From Akkermansiaceae bacterium (lineage in GTDB: Bacteria; Verrucomicrobiota; Verrucomicrobiia; Verrucomicrobiales; Akkermansiaceae), in the NCBI GenBank assembly GCA_025363295.1, contig JANYEC010000060.1, forward strand, positions 1-34,026: a DNA stretch of 34,026 nt, in the 5' to 3' direction. The notes under the pieces were generated by a model. That model did not search any database. It was not told where the DNA came from and saw only the letters and a list, made by a program, of their open reading frames with translations. Shown one piece after another: positions 1 to 7,174 of the stretch. Position numbers and translations under genes: made by a program. Each line of letters starts with the position of its first letter. Position 1 is the first letter of the stretch.

Positions 1-113
1 CTACGCTCCATCAGCCCAAATTCGAGTCCCTCGCCACTTCACCCTTGAATCAACATCCATGATTTCCTATCAATCCGCTGCATCTCTCCACCATAGCTTA
101 GTTTAGCCATTGA

Positions 114-563
114 GTGGTCGGATTTTCGGGGCCGCCTCACACCCCACGGTTGCGGCGGTTGATCGAGGGGCATCCGAGTGACGGGCCGGTGATTCCCTCA
201 AGCTGGAACCAAGTTTACAAGCGGCTGAGGAGGGCGGCGGGTATCAACCGCGAACAGGACATCACGCGCCACACATTTGCTAGCAACTTTCTGGCGGCGT
301 TTGGCGAGCACGCCACGAAGCAGGCGATGGGTCACACGGCGAACAGCTCGACTTTGTTCCGGCATTACCGAGTGGCGATGACCGAGGCGGCGGGACGGCG
401 ATTCTTCCGGCGTGTGATTTGTGTTTACGGGAATGGATGGTATCGGCTAGATAGATCACGCAAATGGACGAAACGTTATACTTTTATGGGGAACCTGGCG
501 GCAAAGCCTCAGGTCCGCTCGGGATTGGATCAATCGAGATCGCCGTCAAAACGGGCAGGCTGA
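114..563 (+). pseudogene. Tyrosine recombinase/integrase C-terminal remnant
   Basis: The translated segment carries the C-terminal catalytic half of a phage-type tyrosine recombinase: Arg52-His53 in an ITRHTFAS motif, His74 in MGHT, and a candidate nucleophile Tyr85 in FRHYR. The residue three before the Arg is Asp rather than the usual His, as I recall for integrases of planctomycetes and verrucomicrobia. The N-terminal core-binding domain and first catalytic Arg box are missing, and a TGA stop lies directly before the GTG at 114, so this is a truncated relic rather than a working enzyme. Similarity ends near residue 100; the remaining frame runs into the next gene. It suggests an old integrated element at this edge. 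Confident about the family, unsure of exact limits. Confidence 0.65.
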
Positions 564-976
564 AAGGTGATGTGATGCTGAGCCGTGATGGTGGGGAGCC
601 TTGGCGAAGCTTGGGGGATGTAAAAACAAGCGGACATGATGCCTTTCACGCGAACTATGATCAGGCAAAAGCCAAAGCTGCGGATGAACAATCCGCTAGA
701 GAGGTTCAACATTTAAGAGAAAGGGTCCAACCGACGCCGATCAATCCGGCATCTGTCGCCGGGGTGATCCAAATCATTGCGATTTTATCAACCGGACTGG
801 TTTTTTTTTTATTGGTGGGGGCTATAATCTGCGTGAGCAATGGAGATTCATCAGCGGCAAAAACTTTTTTCTATCTAGGCCTTACTAACTTATTCAGTGG
901 CTTAATGTTATCTGCTGCTTCAGAGATTTTAAGGCGTCTCAAAGAGATCGCCACGATCCTTTCTCGGGGTAGGTGA
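464..976 (+). CDS. GYF_2-like (DUF4339) membrane protein
   Basis: A 170-residue protein starting at ATG 464. Residues 5-53 resemble a GYF_2/DUF4339 domain: an aromatic YFY start, a central GP (residues 17-18), a SRDGGEPW stretch and a conserved Trp47. Such domains occur at the N-terminus of many bacterial membrane proteins and are thought to bind proline-rich partners. A charged linker (55-90) leads to two hydrophobic segments (about 98-124 and 134-155), so the protein is probably anchored in the inner membrane with the GYF_2 domain in the cytoplasm. It overlaps the tail of the integrase remnant frame and has no co-directional partner close by. The partner and the cellular role are unknown. 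Confidence 0.7.
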   Translation: MDETLYFYGEPGGKASGPLGIGSIEIAVKTGRLKGDVMLSRDGGEPWRSLGDVKTSGHDAFHANYDQAKAKAADEQSAREVQHLRERVQPTPINPASVAGVIQIIAILSTGLVFFLLVGAIICVSNGDSSAAKTFFYLGLTNLFSGLMLSAASEILRRLKEIATILSRGR

Positions 977-1163
977 GATTCAAAAATTAAAATGGCCGAC
1001 GTTGCCGTCCCACCTCACGGGTGGCCGTTCGTGCCGTTGGCAAGCGGGGGTTCGTTTCCCGACGCATTGGCGATGATGATTTCCTGCATCGAGTTAGAGC
1101 ATTCGCCTTAATCGTTCATTTAGATCCACTTGTGCAAGCAAGGGATGGAAACCCGAAATGAAG

Positions 1164-2039
1164 TTAGATTTCAGTGGATTTCGGTGTCCTCCAGCGTTTA
1201 GTTAGGTCTCCGTAGGCGTCGATGCGTCGGTCGCGAAAGAATGGCCAGATGCGGCGGAAGTCTTCTACGCCCTGAAAATCGAGGTCGTGATAGAGGATTT
1301 CTTCGTTATCGGTTGAGGCTTTGGCGACGAGTTCGCCATAGGGATTCGCGATGAACGAGCGGCCCCAGAACTGCGTGTCGCCTTCATGACCGGTGCGATT
1401 CACGGCTGCGACGTAGCAGCCGTTAGCGACGGCGTGGCCACGCTGGACGGTTTCCCAAGCGCAGTGCTGGCTCTCACCGAGCGTGGGTTTTTCTGCCGGT
1501 AGCCAACCGATGGCGGTAGGATAAACTAGGACTTGTGCTCCGCCGAGCGCCATCAAGCGAGCGGCTTCCGGATACCATTGATCCCAACAGATGAGCACGC
1601 CGATTTTTCCAAATTGCGTGTCCCAAACGGGCCAACCGCTGTCGCCGGGGGTGAAGTAAAATTTTTCCTCAAAGCCGGGGTCTTGTGGGATGTGAGATTT
1701 TCGATAAAGGCCCAGCAGCGAGCCATCGGCATCATGAATGGCTGCGGTATTGTGATAGAGGCCGGGGCCACGGTTCTCGAACAGGGAGGAAATAATGACG
1801 ATGTCGAGCTCACCCGCGAGCTTGCCAAGGCGGTCGGTGACGGGGCCGGGCAGGGGATCAGCGAGGTCGAACCGTGCGGGATCTTGCACGGTGCAGAAAT
1901 ACGGAGTTAAAAAAAGTTCTTGGGTAACTACGATGTTTGCACCTCCCGCCGCTGCCTGGCGGATGAGTTTTTCATGGTGATCAAAAGATTCCGCTTTGGT
2001 GGTGAAGGTGGTGGATTGAAGCAGGGCAAGACGTGGCAT
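1164..2039 (-). CDS. aguB: N-carbamoylputrescine amidase
   Basis: A 291-residue nitrilase-superfamily enzyme, the usual length for AguB. It hydrolyses N-carbamoylputrescine to putrescine, CO2 and ammonia, the last step of the arginine-decarboxylase/agmatine route of polyamine synthesis in the cytoplasm. The catalytic triad is visible: Glu41 in TQELF, Lys114 in YRKSHIP and nucleophile Cys151 in ICWDQWYPEA. The IPQDPGFEEKFYF and CWDQWYPE signatures separate AguB from generic amidases. The start is ATG at 2039, 95 bp from the divergent hisG; a 10-bp palindrome CTAGCGCTAG lies between them. The expected partner, agmatine deiminase (aguA), is not in this window. Confidence 0.93.
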   Translation of the reverse strand: MPRLALLQSTTFTTKAESFDHHEKLIRQAAAGGANIVVTQELFLTPYFCTVQDPARFDLADPLPGPVTDRLGKLAGELDIVIISSLFENRGPGLYHNTAAIHDADGSLLGLYRKSHIPQDPGFEEKFYFTPGDSGWPVWDTQFGKIGVLICWDQWYPEAARLMALGGAQVLVYPTAIGWLPAEKPTLGESQHCAWETVQRGHAVANGCYVAAVNRTGHEGDTQFWGRSFIANPYGELVAKASTDNEEILYHDLDFQGVEDFRRIWPFFRDRRIDAYGDLTKRWRTPKSTEI

Positions 2040-2134
2040 GGGTGGAAGTTGTGCTAGCGCTAGATGACTTTGAAGAAAATATTCAAAACTTGGCTTGATT
2101 CTTTGGCTTTCGTGACTAAAAACGCCGCCCCTGT

Positions 2135-3019
2135 ATGTCGGAACCGTCGCGAACTCTTAAAATTGCCATCCCGAAAGGCAGCCTTGAACAGCCAACGATC
2201 GAGCTGCTCGGCAAGGCTGGCTATGAGATCTACGTCTCCTCGCGGGGCCTTCGCCCGAGTTCGAACGATCCGGAGTTGGATCTCTATCTCATTCGAGCTC
2301 AAGAAATTGGCCGTTATCTTGGCCAAGGTTTCATCGACTGTGGAATCACGGGGTATGATTGGGCTTACGAAAACGGGGTGGATCTCGTTGATCTTGGTGA
2401 ATTGCAATACTCCCGCGCCACGGCCCGTCCGACGAAATGGGTGTTGGTAGTGCCTGAGGATTCGCCTATCCGCAAACCGGAAGATCTCGAAGGTAAACGC
2501 ATCGCCACTGAAGGTGTGGGGATTACCGAGCGCTATTTAAAAGAGCGAGGGATCACTGCTGAAGTCGAGTTTTCATGGGGAGCCACCGAAGTGAAAGTCC
2601 CAGATTTAGTCGATGCGATCGTTGACGTGACGGAAACCGGTTCTTCGATTAAGGCGAATCATCTGCGGATTGTTGACACGTTATTAACATCTTTTCCTCA
2701 TTTCTACGCGAGTCCGGCTGCCGCTGCAGATCCTTGGAAAAAGGAAAAAATGAATCGCATTGCTCTTTTGCTGAAGGCTGCTCTTTGTGCCCGAGGTAAA
2801 GTGGGCTTGAAAATGAATCTTCCCAGTAATCGGCTGCCGGAATTGATCGAAAAGCTTCCGTCACTTCGACGTCCCACGATTTCCCAACTTTCGGAAGTAG
2901 GTTGGGTCGCAGTTGAGACAGTGATTGACGAAATCGTTGTCAGAGACATCATCCCCGAACTGAAGCGTCTGGGGGCTGAGGGGATTATTGAATATCCTCT
3001 CAATAAAATCGTCCCTTAA
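2135..3019 (+). CDS. hisG: ATP phosphoribosyltransferase, long form
   Basis: A 294-residue HisG that joins ATP and PRPP to make phosphoribosyl-ATP, the first committed step of histidine synthesis. The N-terminal IAIPKGSL start, the GITGYDW segment and the PRPP-binding loop DVTETGSSIKAN (about residues 164-175) are all present. About 75 residues at the C-terminus (from roughly residue 215) form the ACT-like regulatory domain of the long, HisZ-independent form, so feedback inhibition by histidine is expected. No other his gene is next to it. The ATG at 2135 starts directly before the conserved N-terminus, without a clear Shine-Dalgarno sequence. Confidence 0.95.
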   Translation: MSEPSRTLKIAIPKGSLEQPTIELLGKAGYEIYVSSRGLRPSSNDPELDLYLIRAQEIGRYLGQGFIDCGITGYDWAYENGVDLVDLGELQYSRATARPTKWVLVVPEDSPIRKPEDLEGKRIATEGVGITERYLKERGITAEVEFSWGATEVKVPDLVDAIVDVTETGSSIKANHLRIVDTLLTSFPHFYASPAAAADPWKKEKMNRIALLLKAALCARGKVGLKMNLPSNRLPELIEKLPSLRRPTISQLSEVGWVAVETVIDEIVVRDIIPELKRLGAEGIIEYPLNKIVP

Positions 3020-3054
3020 TCTTTTCATCGCAAACTAACCCCAACCTCATAACC

Positions 3055-3159
3055 ATGGGCTCCATCAAAAAACGTCGTAAGACCAAGATCAATAAGCACA
3101 AGCGCAAAAAGCGCATGAAGCAGAACCGCCATAAAAAGCGTCTCCGCTATAAGTCCTAG
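3055..3159 (+). CDS. bS22/mS38-like (AURKAIP1/COX24 domain) small ribosomal protein
   Basis: A 34-residue, extremely basic ORF beginning MGSIKKRRKTKINKHKRKKR. About half of its residues are Lys or Arg. The MGSxKKRRK start followed by KHKRKKRMKxNRHKK matches the AURKAIP1/COX24 family, which includes the small-subunit protein bS22 of mycobacteria and mitochondrial mS38. It probably binds rRNA in the 30S subunit. It lies 35 bp after hisG and is followed by a terminator-like hairpin at 3188-3220, so it may be the last gene of that transcript. Easily missed by length-filtered gene callers. Family assignment is from sequence pattern; ribosome association is inferred. Confidence 0.8.
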   Translation: MGSIKKRRKTKINKHKRKKRMKQNRHKKRLRYKS

Positions 3160-3187
3160 TCAATAGGATTGATCTGTTTTTACTATC

Positions 3188-3220
3188 GCCAGAGGCTCGA
3201 TGATTCGGGTCTCTGGCTTT
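3188..3220 (+). terminator. Intrinsic terminator-like hairpin after the bS22-like gene
   Basis: GCCAGAG (3188-3194) pairs with CTCTGGC (3211-3217). The stem extends inward by five pairs (two G-T) around the loop ATGATT, and TTT plus further Ts follow. It sits 28 bp after the small ribosomal-protein gene and before the rluA-like start. Confidence 0.5.
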
Positions 3221-3261
3221 CTGTTGGGCTGGGGATGTGAGCTGAACTTTGAATTTTCGTC

Positions 3262-4059
3262 ATGAGCTTGCAGGTGGTCGTCAATTTTAAAGTGATCGAT
3301 GAGACCGCGGATTGGATCGTGGTGGATAAGCCTGCGCCATTGATTGTGCACCCTGCGAATCGCTTGAAGGAGCCGACATTACTCGGGGGTTTGGAAAATC
3401 TGCTAGCTTATGAAATTGAGACGGGTGCTTGCTTGGGAATTGTGAATCGGTTAGATCGCGAGACGAGCGGAGTAGTCCTGATTGCTAAATCGACGGCAGC
3501 GGCCCGTGAGCTCGGAATGATCTTCGAAAGGCGCGAGGCGGAGAAGGAATATCTGGCTGTTGTCATCGGCTGGCCGGAGATGGATCAATGGCAATGCAGC
3601 GAGCCGATCATTCGAGCGGGAGAGCTGGGGCCATCGGAAATCTGGGTGCGGCAGGTGGTGAGCTCGCTGGGTAAAAGCTGCCAGACGAGCTTCCGAGTGC
3701 AGAGCCGATTTCAGAGGGGAGAGGGGAAATTCGCCCTAGTCCATTGTTTTCCTGAAACGGGAAGAATGCACCAATTGCGAGTTCATTTAGCCCACTGCGG
3801 CTTCCCAATTGTGGGAGACAAACTTTACGCAGGAAAAGGGGGCGAATATCTAGAGTGGATCGCTAACGGATGGACACCGGAGCTAGAGCGCCGCCTGATC
3901 TTGCCTCGGCACGCTCTTCACGCATCCCGGCTTGTAGTGCCGTGGAGAGGACGCATGGTCGAATGGCTGGCGAGCTTACCTCCTGATTTGGATGAATTTA
4001 TCACAGGTCGGGAAATCAGTGAAACTCCGGGTGTTGTAATCTGGAGTCGGCATGATTGA
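3262..4059 (+). CDS. RluA-family pseudouridine synthase
   Basis: A 265-residue enzyme of the RluA/RluC/RluD family, converting uridine to pseudouridine in rRNA or tRNA. The catalytic aspartate is Asp65 in the motif VNRLDRETSGVVL, and the downstream RMHQLRVHLAHCGFPIVGDKLY block is typical. There is no N-terminal S4 RNA-binding domain, so it resembles the shorter RluA type; the exact RNA target cannot be read from the sequence. Start ATG 3262. It ends just before the Nif3-like gene (8 bp before the preferred ATG), suggesting cotranscription. Confidence 0.9.
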   Translation: MSLQVVVNFKVIDETADWIVVDKPAPLIVHPANRLKEPTLLGGLENLLAYEIETGACLGIVNRLDRETSGVVLIAKSTAAARELGMIFERREAEKEYLAVVIGWPEMDQWQCSEPIIRAGELGPSEIWVRQVVSSLGKSCQTSFRVQSRFQRGEGKFALVHCFPETGRMHQLRVHLAHCGFPIVGDKLYAGKGGEYLEWIANGWTPELERRLILPRHALHASRLVVPWRGRMVEWLASLPPDLDEFITGREISETPGVVIWSRHD

Positions 4060-4067
4060 ATTCATGC

Positions 4068-4823
4068 ATGGCCGAGCTTACTGAAATCGTCGATTTTTTA
4101 GACAGAGAGCTAAAAACTGCTTCGATCCCTGATTACCCCGGCGCGATGAATGGCTTGCAATTGGCAAACGCGGGTCAAATCGGGCGGATCGTCGCAGCCG
4201 TTGATGCATCGCTGCCTGTAATTGAGGCCGCTGCGGAGGGCGGGGCGGGGCTGCTCATTGTCCATCATGGGATGTTCTGGCAAGGTGTCCGAACGGTGAC
4301 AGGCAGTTTTTACAGAAAGCTCAAAATTGCGATGGATGCAGATTTGGCCATTTACTCATCCCATCTCCCCCTCGACGTCCACCCTGCTTGGGGGAACAAC
4401 ATACAGTTGGCCCAAGCGATTCAATTGAAAACCCCGGAACCGTTTTTTGATCAAAAAGGGCTAATGATCGGCCTGCGCGGCACATGGTCCGGCACTCGTG
4501 CCGAACTCATGAGCATTCTCAACTCGCACCTGGGGGTGAACGTCCATGTTTGCCCCGGCGGCCCTGAAAATATCAAATCGATCGGCCTCATCACTGGTGG
4601 CGCGGGCGGCGAAGTTGAAAAAGTGGCGGCTCATGGTGTCGATACTTTTCTCACCGGAGAAGGACCGCACTGGAGCTACCCACTTGCGGAGGAACTCGGG
4701 CTAAATATTTTCTACGCGGGACATTACGCAACGGAAACGTCAGGAGTCCAAGTGATTTCAGGGGTCATAAGTCAGAAATTCAAGATTCCGTGGAGCTTTC
4801 TGAATCGGCCTACGGGATTGTAA
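4068..4823 (+). CDS. Nif3-like dinuclear metal-centre protein
   Basis: A 251-residue Nif3/YbgI family protein (GTP cyclohydrolase 1 type 2 homologue). Members form toroidal hexamers with a two-metal site; the physiological reaction is unsettled. Metal-ligand positions are conserved: His66-His67 in VHHGMFW, Asp103 in SSHLPLDVH, and His219 and Glu223 in AGHYATE. The GEGPHW segment is also typical. I chose ATG 4068 because the conserved N-terminus MAELTEIVDFLD begins there; an in-frame TTG at 4056 would add four residues and overlap the upstream gene. It follows the rluA-like gene closely and precedes tRNA-Gly by 242 bp. Confidence 0.88.
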   Translation: MAELTEIVDFLDRELKTASIPDYPGAMNGLQLANAGQIGRIVAAVDASLPVIEAAAEGGAGLLIVHHGMFWQGVRTVTGSFYRKLKIAMDADLAIYSSHLPLDVHPAWGNNIQLAQAIQLKTPEPFFDQKGLMIGLRGTWSGTRAELMSILNSHLGVNVHVCPGGPENIKSIGLITGGAGGEVEKVAAHGVDTFLTGEGPHWSYPLAEELGLNIFYAGHYATETSGVQVISGVISQKFKIPWSFLNRPTGL

Positions 4824-5065
4824 ATCAATGGGTTATTTCTAGATTTAGTGGAATCGTCAGGCAAGTTGCATCTGGTGCACACCCAGGAATCTCGGAGATT
4901 TCACGCAAGAACTTTTTAGTGGCGAGTCGTAGGGATGCAAAAATGCCGATGTGGGTTGTTCATTCGTATGAAAACTAAACGGTGAATTAATCCGAAATAA
5001 ATCGCGTAAAGAGGAAAAAAGACTTGATCGGATAGGTAAATAAGCGTCATGTTGCCCCCGCCATA

Positions 5066-5139
5066 GCGGGCATAGCTTAGTGGTAAAGCGCTATCCTTCC
5101 AAGTTAGACATGCGGGTTCGATTCCCGCTGCCCGCTCCA
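5066..5139 (+). tRNA. tRNA-Gly (anticodon TCC)
   Basis: A cloverleaf of 74 nt including an encoded CCA. The acceptor stem is GCGGGCA (5066-5072) with TGCCCGC (5129-5135), the D-stem GCTT/AAGC, and the T-arm GCGGG-TTCGATT-CCCGC (5112-5128). The anticodon loop CTTCCAA (5096-5102) carries TCC at 5098-5100, which reads GGA/GGG glycine codons. The anticodon stem CTATC/GTTAG has one T-T mismatch (5094 with 5104). A weak promoter-like TTGATC lies at 5024-5029 upstream. Confidence 0.96.
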
Positions 5140-5180
5140 TTGATTTATTAGGCGCTGAGAATTTGTTAACCATTGATACC

Positions 5181-5774
5181 ATGAAAAAAACCATCTGTAT
5201 TACCCTAATGAGTACTGCTCTGAGTTCTCTGCCAACTTTTGCAGAGGTCGCTGGTCCCGATTGCTTGAAGATTTCCTCGTCGGTGAAGCAGATTGTTGCC
5301 TCGGAACAATCTAAGGTTCTTGAAATTGTAGCGACCGAGGTAGCTTCAGCTCCCGCTTGTTCCTGCGAGATTGTGAAAGCTGCAATCGAAGGTTCCAATG
5401 CCAGCACTGATACGGTAGCCGCTATTGTTGAAGCGGCTGCGACTGCAGCACCTGAACAAATGCGATTGATTTCGCAATGCGCCGTGGCAGTAGCTCCAGA
5501 CGCACTTGCGAAAGTCCAAGCTGTTTTGGCTAAACTCGACCCAAATCTTGGTGAGTCTGGAACCAGCACCAAAAGCGCAAAAGACGCGAAGGCACCAGCC
5601 GGCGAGGTTGCAGCAATGCCTAATCCTTTGGATTTCCCTGGCCAAGGACCCGTTGGTCCGAACCCTGGCAGTCCTGGTGGCATTCCTTTGTTTCCTTTGA
5701 CCCCACCCATCATTATCAATCCGCCGATTAACCCCGGTCCAGTGTCTGATCCAAATCCCTCTAGTGAAGGGTAA
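5181..5774 (+). CDS. Secreted Ala-rich protein with Pro/Gly-rich tail
   Basis: I do not recognise a named family. The start at ATG 5181 gives a clean signal peptide (MKKTICITLMSTALSSLPTFA, cleavage after TFA), better than the in-frame TTG at 5163. The mature part (about residues 22-115) is rich in Ala and Val with regular helical stretches and four Cys residues, including a close CSC pair. The last 60 residues are low-complexity and rich in Pro, Gly and Asn, suggesting an extended, envelope-exposed tail. It sits 41 bp after tRNA-Gly and 57 bp before an outer-membrane beta-barrel gene in an exopolysaccharide cluster, so a role in the periplasm or envelope is likely. The function is unknown. 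Confidence 0.75.
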   Translation: MKKTICITLMSTALSSLPTFAEVAGPDCLKISSSVKQIVASEQSKVLEIVATEVASAPACSCEIVKAAIEGSNASTDTVAAIVEAAATAAPEQMRLISQCAVAVAPDALAKVQAVLAKLDPNLGESGTSTKSAKDAKAPAGEVAAMPNPLDFPGQGPVGPNPGSPGGIPLFPLTPPIIINPPINPGPVSDPNPSSEG

Positions 5775-5831
5775 TTTTATTAAATTCTCAATTGACTGTT
5801 TCACCCACACCCCACTCACCACCCTTTACTT

Positions 5832-7040
5832 ATGAAACGTAAATGTTCGCTTGGTCTATTTTCTCTTGCCATCGCTGGTTCTGCTGCAGCGCAGGGCCTT
5901 TACTATGTCGGTAGTGAAGCTCAGGAATCCATTCCCCTCAAATGGGTAATCGGAGTCAGTGCGACATATGACGATAACGTGTCTCCAGGCTACGGCGACA
6001 AGCAGGATTCGTTTGGGGTAAATCCTTATGTGGGGGTTTCCTTTGTGAGCATCACTCCACAAACCACTTGGGATGTTTACGCGCGATTGGGTCTCGTTTA
6101 CTATTTTAATGCACCAGATGGAATGGATAACATCAGCAGCCAGTCACGTGCAGGTATTAATCTAACCCACCGTTTCAGTGAGAGACTTCGCTTCTCAAGT
6201 CGAAATTTTGTTTCGTACGAATTAGAACCCGACTACTCCTATGGTTACGCATCGTCCCGCCAACAAGGAGCTTATGTCTTTTGGCAAACAGACAATTCAG
6301 TGGGCTTCCGTTGGAGTGAGCGCTTTGCAACATACACAGGCTTAAGACTTACTGGAACTACTTATCCAGACGCCAACAACAATGACCGCCTGACTTGGGA
6401 GGCTTACAATCAATTCCGCTATCAGCTCAGTCCGCAAACGGTATTAACGCTCGATGCTCGTTATTCCGAAACGACTGGAAACGGCGGGTTCACAAACGCA
6501 TCCGATCAATTCTTGCTCGCAGGGATTGAACATCGGTTTAGCCCTAACACCATCGGAATTGTTCGTGCGGGTATTCAGTTTCACGAAGTGGATGGCGGAA
6601 CAAATTCCACCAGTCCATACCTTGAGTTAGCCTTGAATTCTCAAATCAATCAGCAATTTCGCGTTCGTGCCTTCGCTCGTTATGGAATCGAAAGCTCTAA
6701 CAATATCCAGCAGTCACCCACAGGCGTTGCGGAATATCAAGATACTCAAACTTTTCGAATTGGTGTGTCATCTGATTACGTAATATCTCCAATGTTTTCT
6801 ATCTTCGGTGGAATTGACTATATCCCAACATCCTACCAAAGCGGATCGCTGTTGTCGACTTCGGCGAGTGCGGCAGACCTAAACATTGATATCATCAATG
6901 TGTATCTCGGTCTTTCTGCAAAGCTTAACGATTATCTTACAGCAACTGCCACTTACAATTACACTCACTCAAGTTCTGACATCGCTGGACAAGATTATGA
7001 TCGTAATCGGATCAGCATCGGTCTTAGCACAGAATTTTGA
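5832..7040 (+). CDS. Outer-membrane beta-barrel protein (BBP2-type)
   Basis: A 402-residue protein with an N-terminal signal peptide (basic MKRK, hydrophobic core, AAA-Q cleavage near residue 20). The rest alternates short amphipathic strands with turns, rich in Tyr, Ser, Thr and Asn, and ends in the terminal aromatic residue STEF expected for outer-membrane insertion. The pattern fits the putative beta-barrel porin 2 group often found beside exopolysaccharide genes in Verrucomicrobiota and Proteobacteria. Here it precedes a Wzc-like kinase and a Wza-like protein, so it probably forms or assists the outer-membrane channel for polysaccharide export. A strong terminator follows at 7098-7133. 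Confidence 0.8.
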   Translation: MKRKCSLGLFSLAIAGSAAAQGLYYVGSEAQESIPLKWVIGVSATYDDNVSPGYGDKQDSFGVNPYVGVSFVSITPQTTWDVYARLGLVYYFNAPDGMDNISSQSRAGINLTHRFSERLRFSSRNFVSYELEPDYSYGYASSRQQGAYVFWQTDNSVGFRWSERFATYTGLRLTGTTYPDANNNDRLTWEAYNQFRYQLSPQTVLTLDARYSETTGNGGFTNASDQFLLAGIEHRFSPNTIGIVRAGIQFHEVDGGTNSTSPYLELALNSQINQQFRVRAFARYGIESSNNIQQSPTGVAEYQDTQTFRIGVSSDYVISPMFSIFGGIDYIPTSYQSGSLLSTSASAADLNIDIINVYLGLSAKLNDYLTATATYNYTHSSSDIAGQDYDRNRISIGLSTEF

Positions 7041-7097
7041 TCTGCGTGTTTTCGTTGAAAATAAGCTGCTCTTTAAAATATTACTTGCTTGATTTTG

Positions 7098-7133
7098 AAC
7101 TCCCGCAATGTCTTTCATTGCGGGAGTTTTTAT
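7098..7133 (+). terminator. Strong intrinsic terminator after the beta-barrel gene
   Basis: A perfect 13-bp stem: AACTCCCGCAATG (7098-7110) pairs with CATTGCGGGAGTT (7116-7128) around the loop TCTTT, followed by a T-rich tract. It separates the secreted-protein/beta-barrel pair from the BY-kinase gene, so the latter likely has its own promoter in 7134-7174. Confidence 0.88.
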
Positions 7134-7174
7134 TTCCTCTGGAACTCAATTGAATCTGTGAAAGACTAACTGTA

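Noticed and set aside
2054..2063. CTAGCGCTAG palindrome between aguB and hisG
   Set aside because: Ten bases is short and the motif matches no operator I know; mentioned under aguB only.
2060..2450. Frames of 115 and 128 residues across the start of hisG
   Set aside because: They are shadows of hisG, whose protein is clearly conserved in its own frame.
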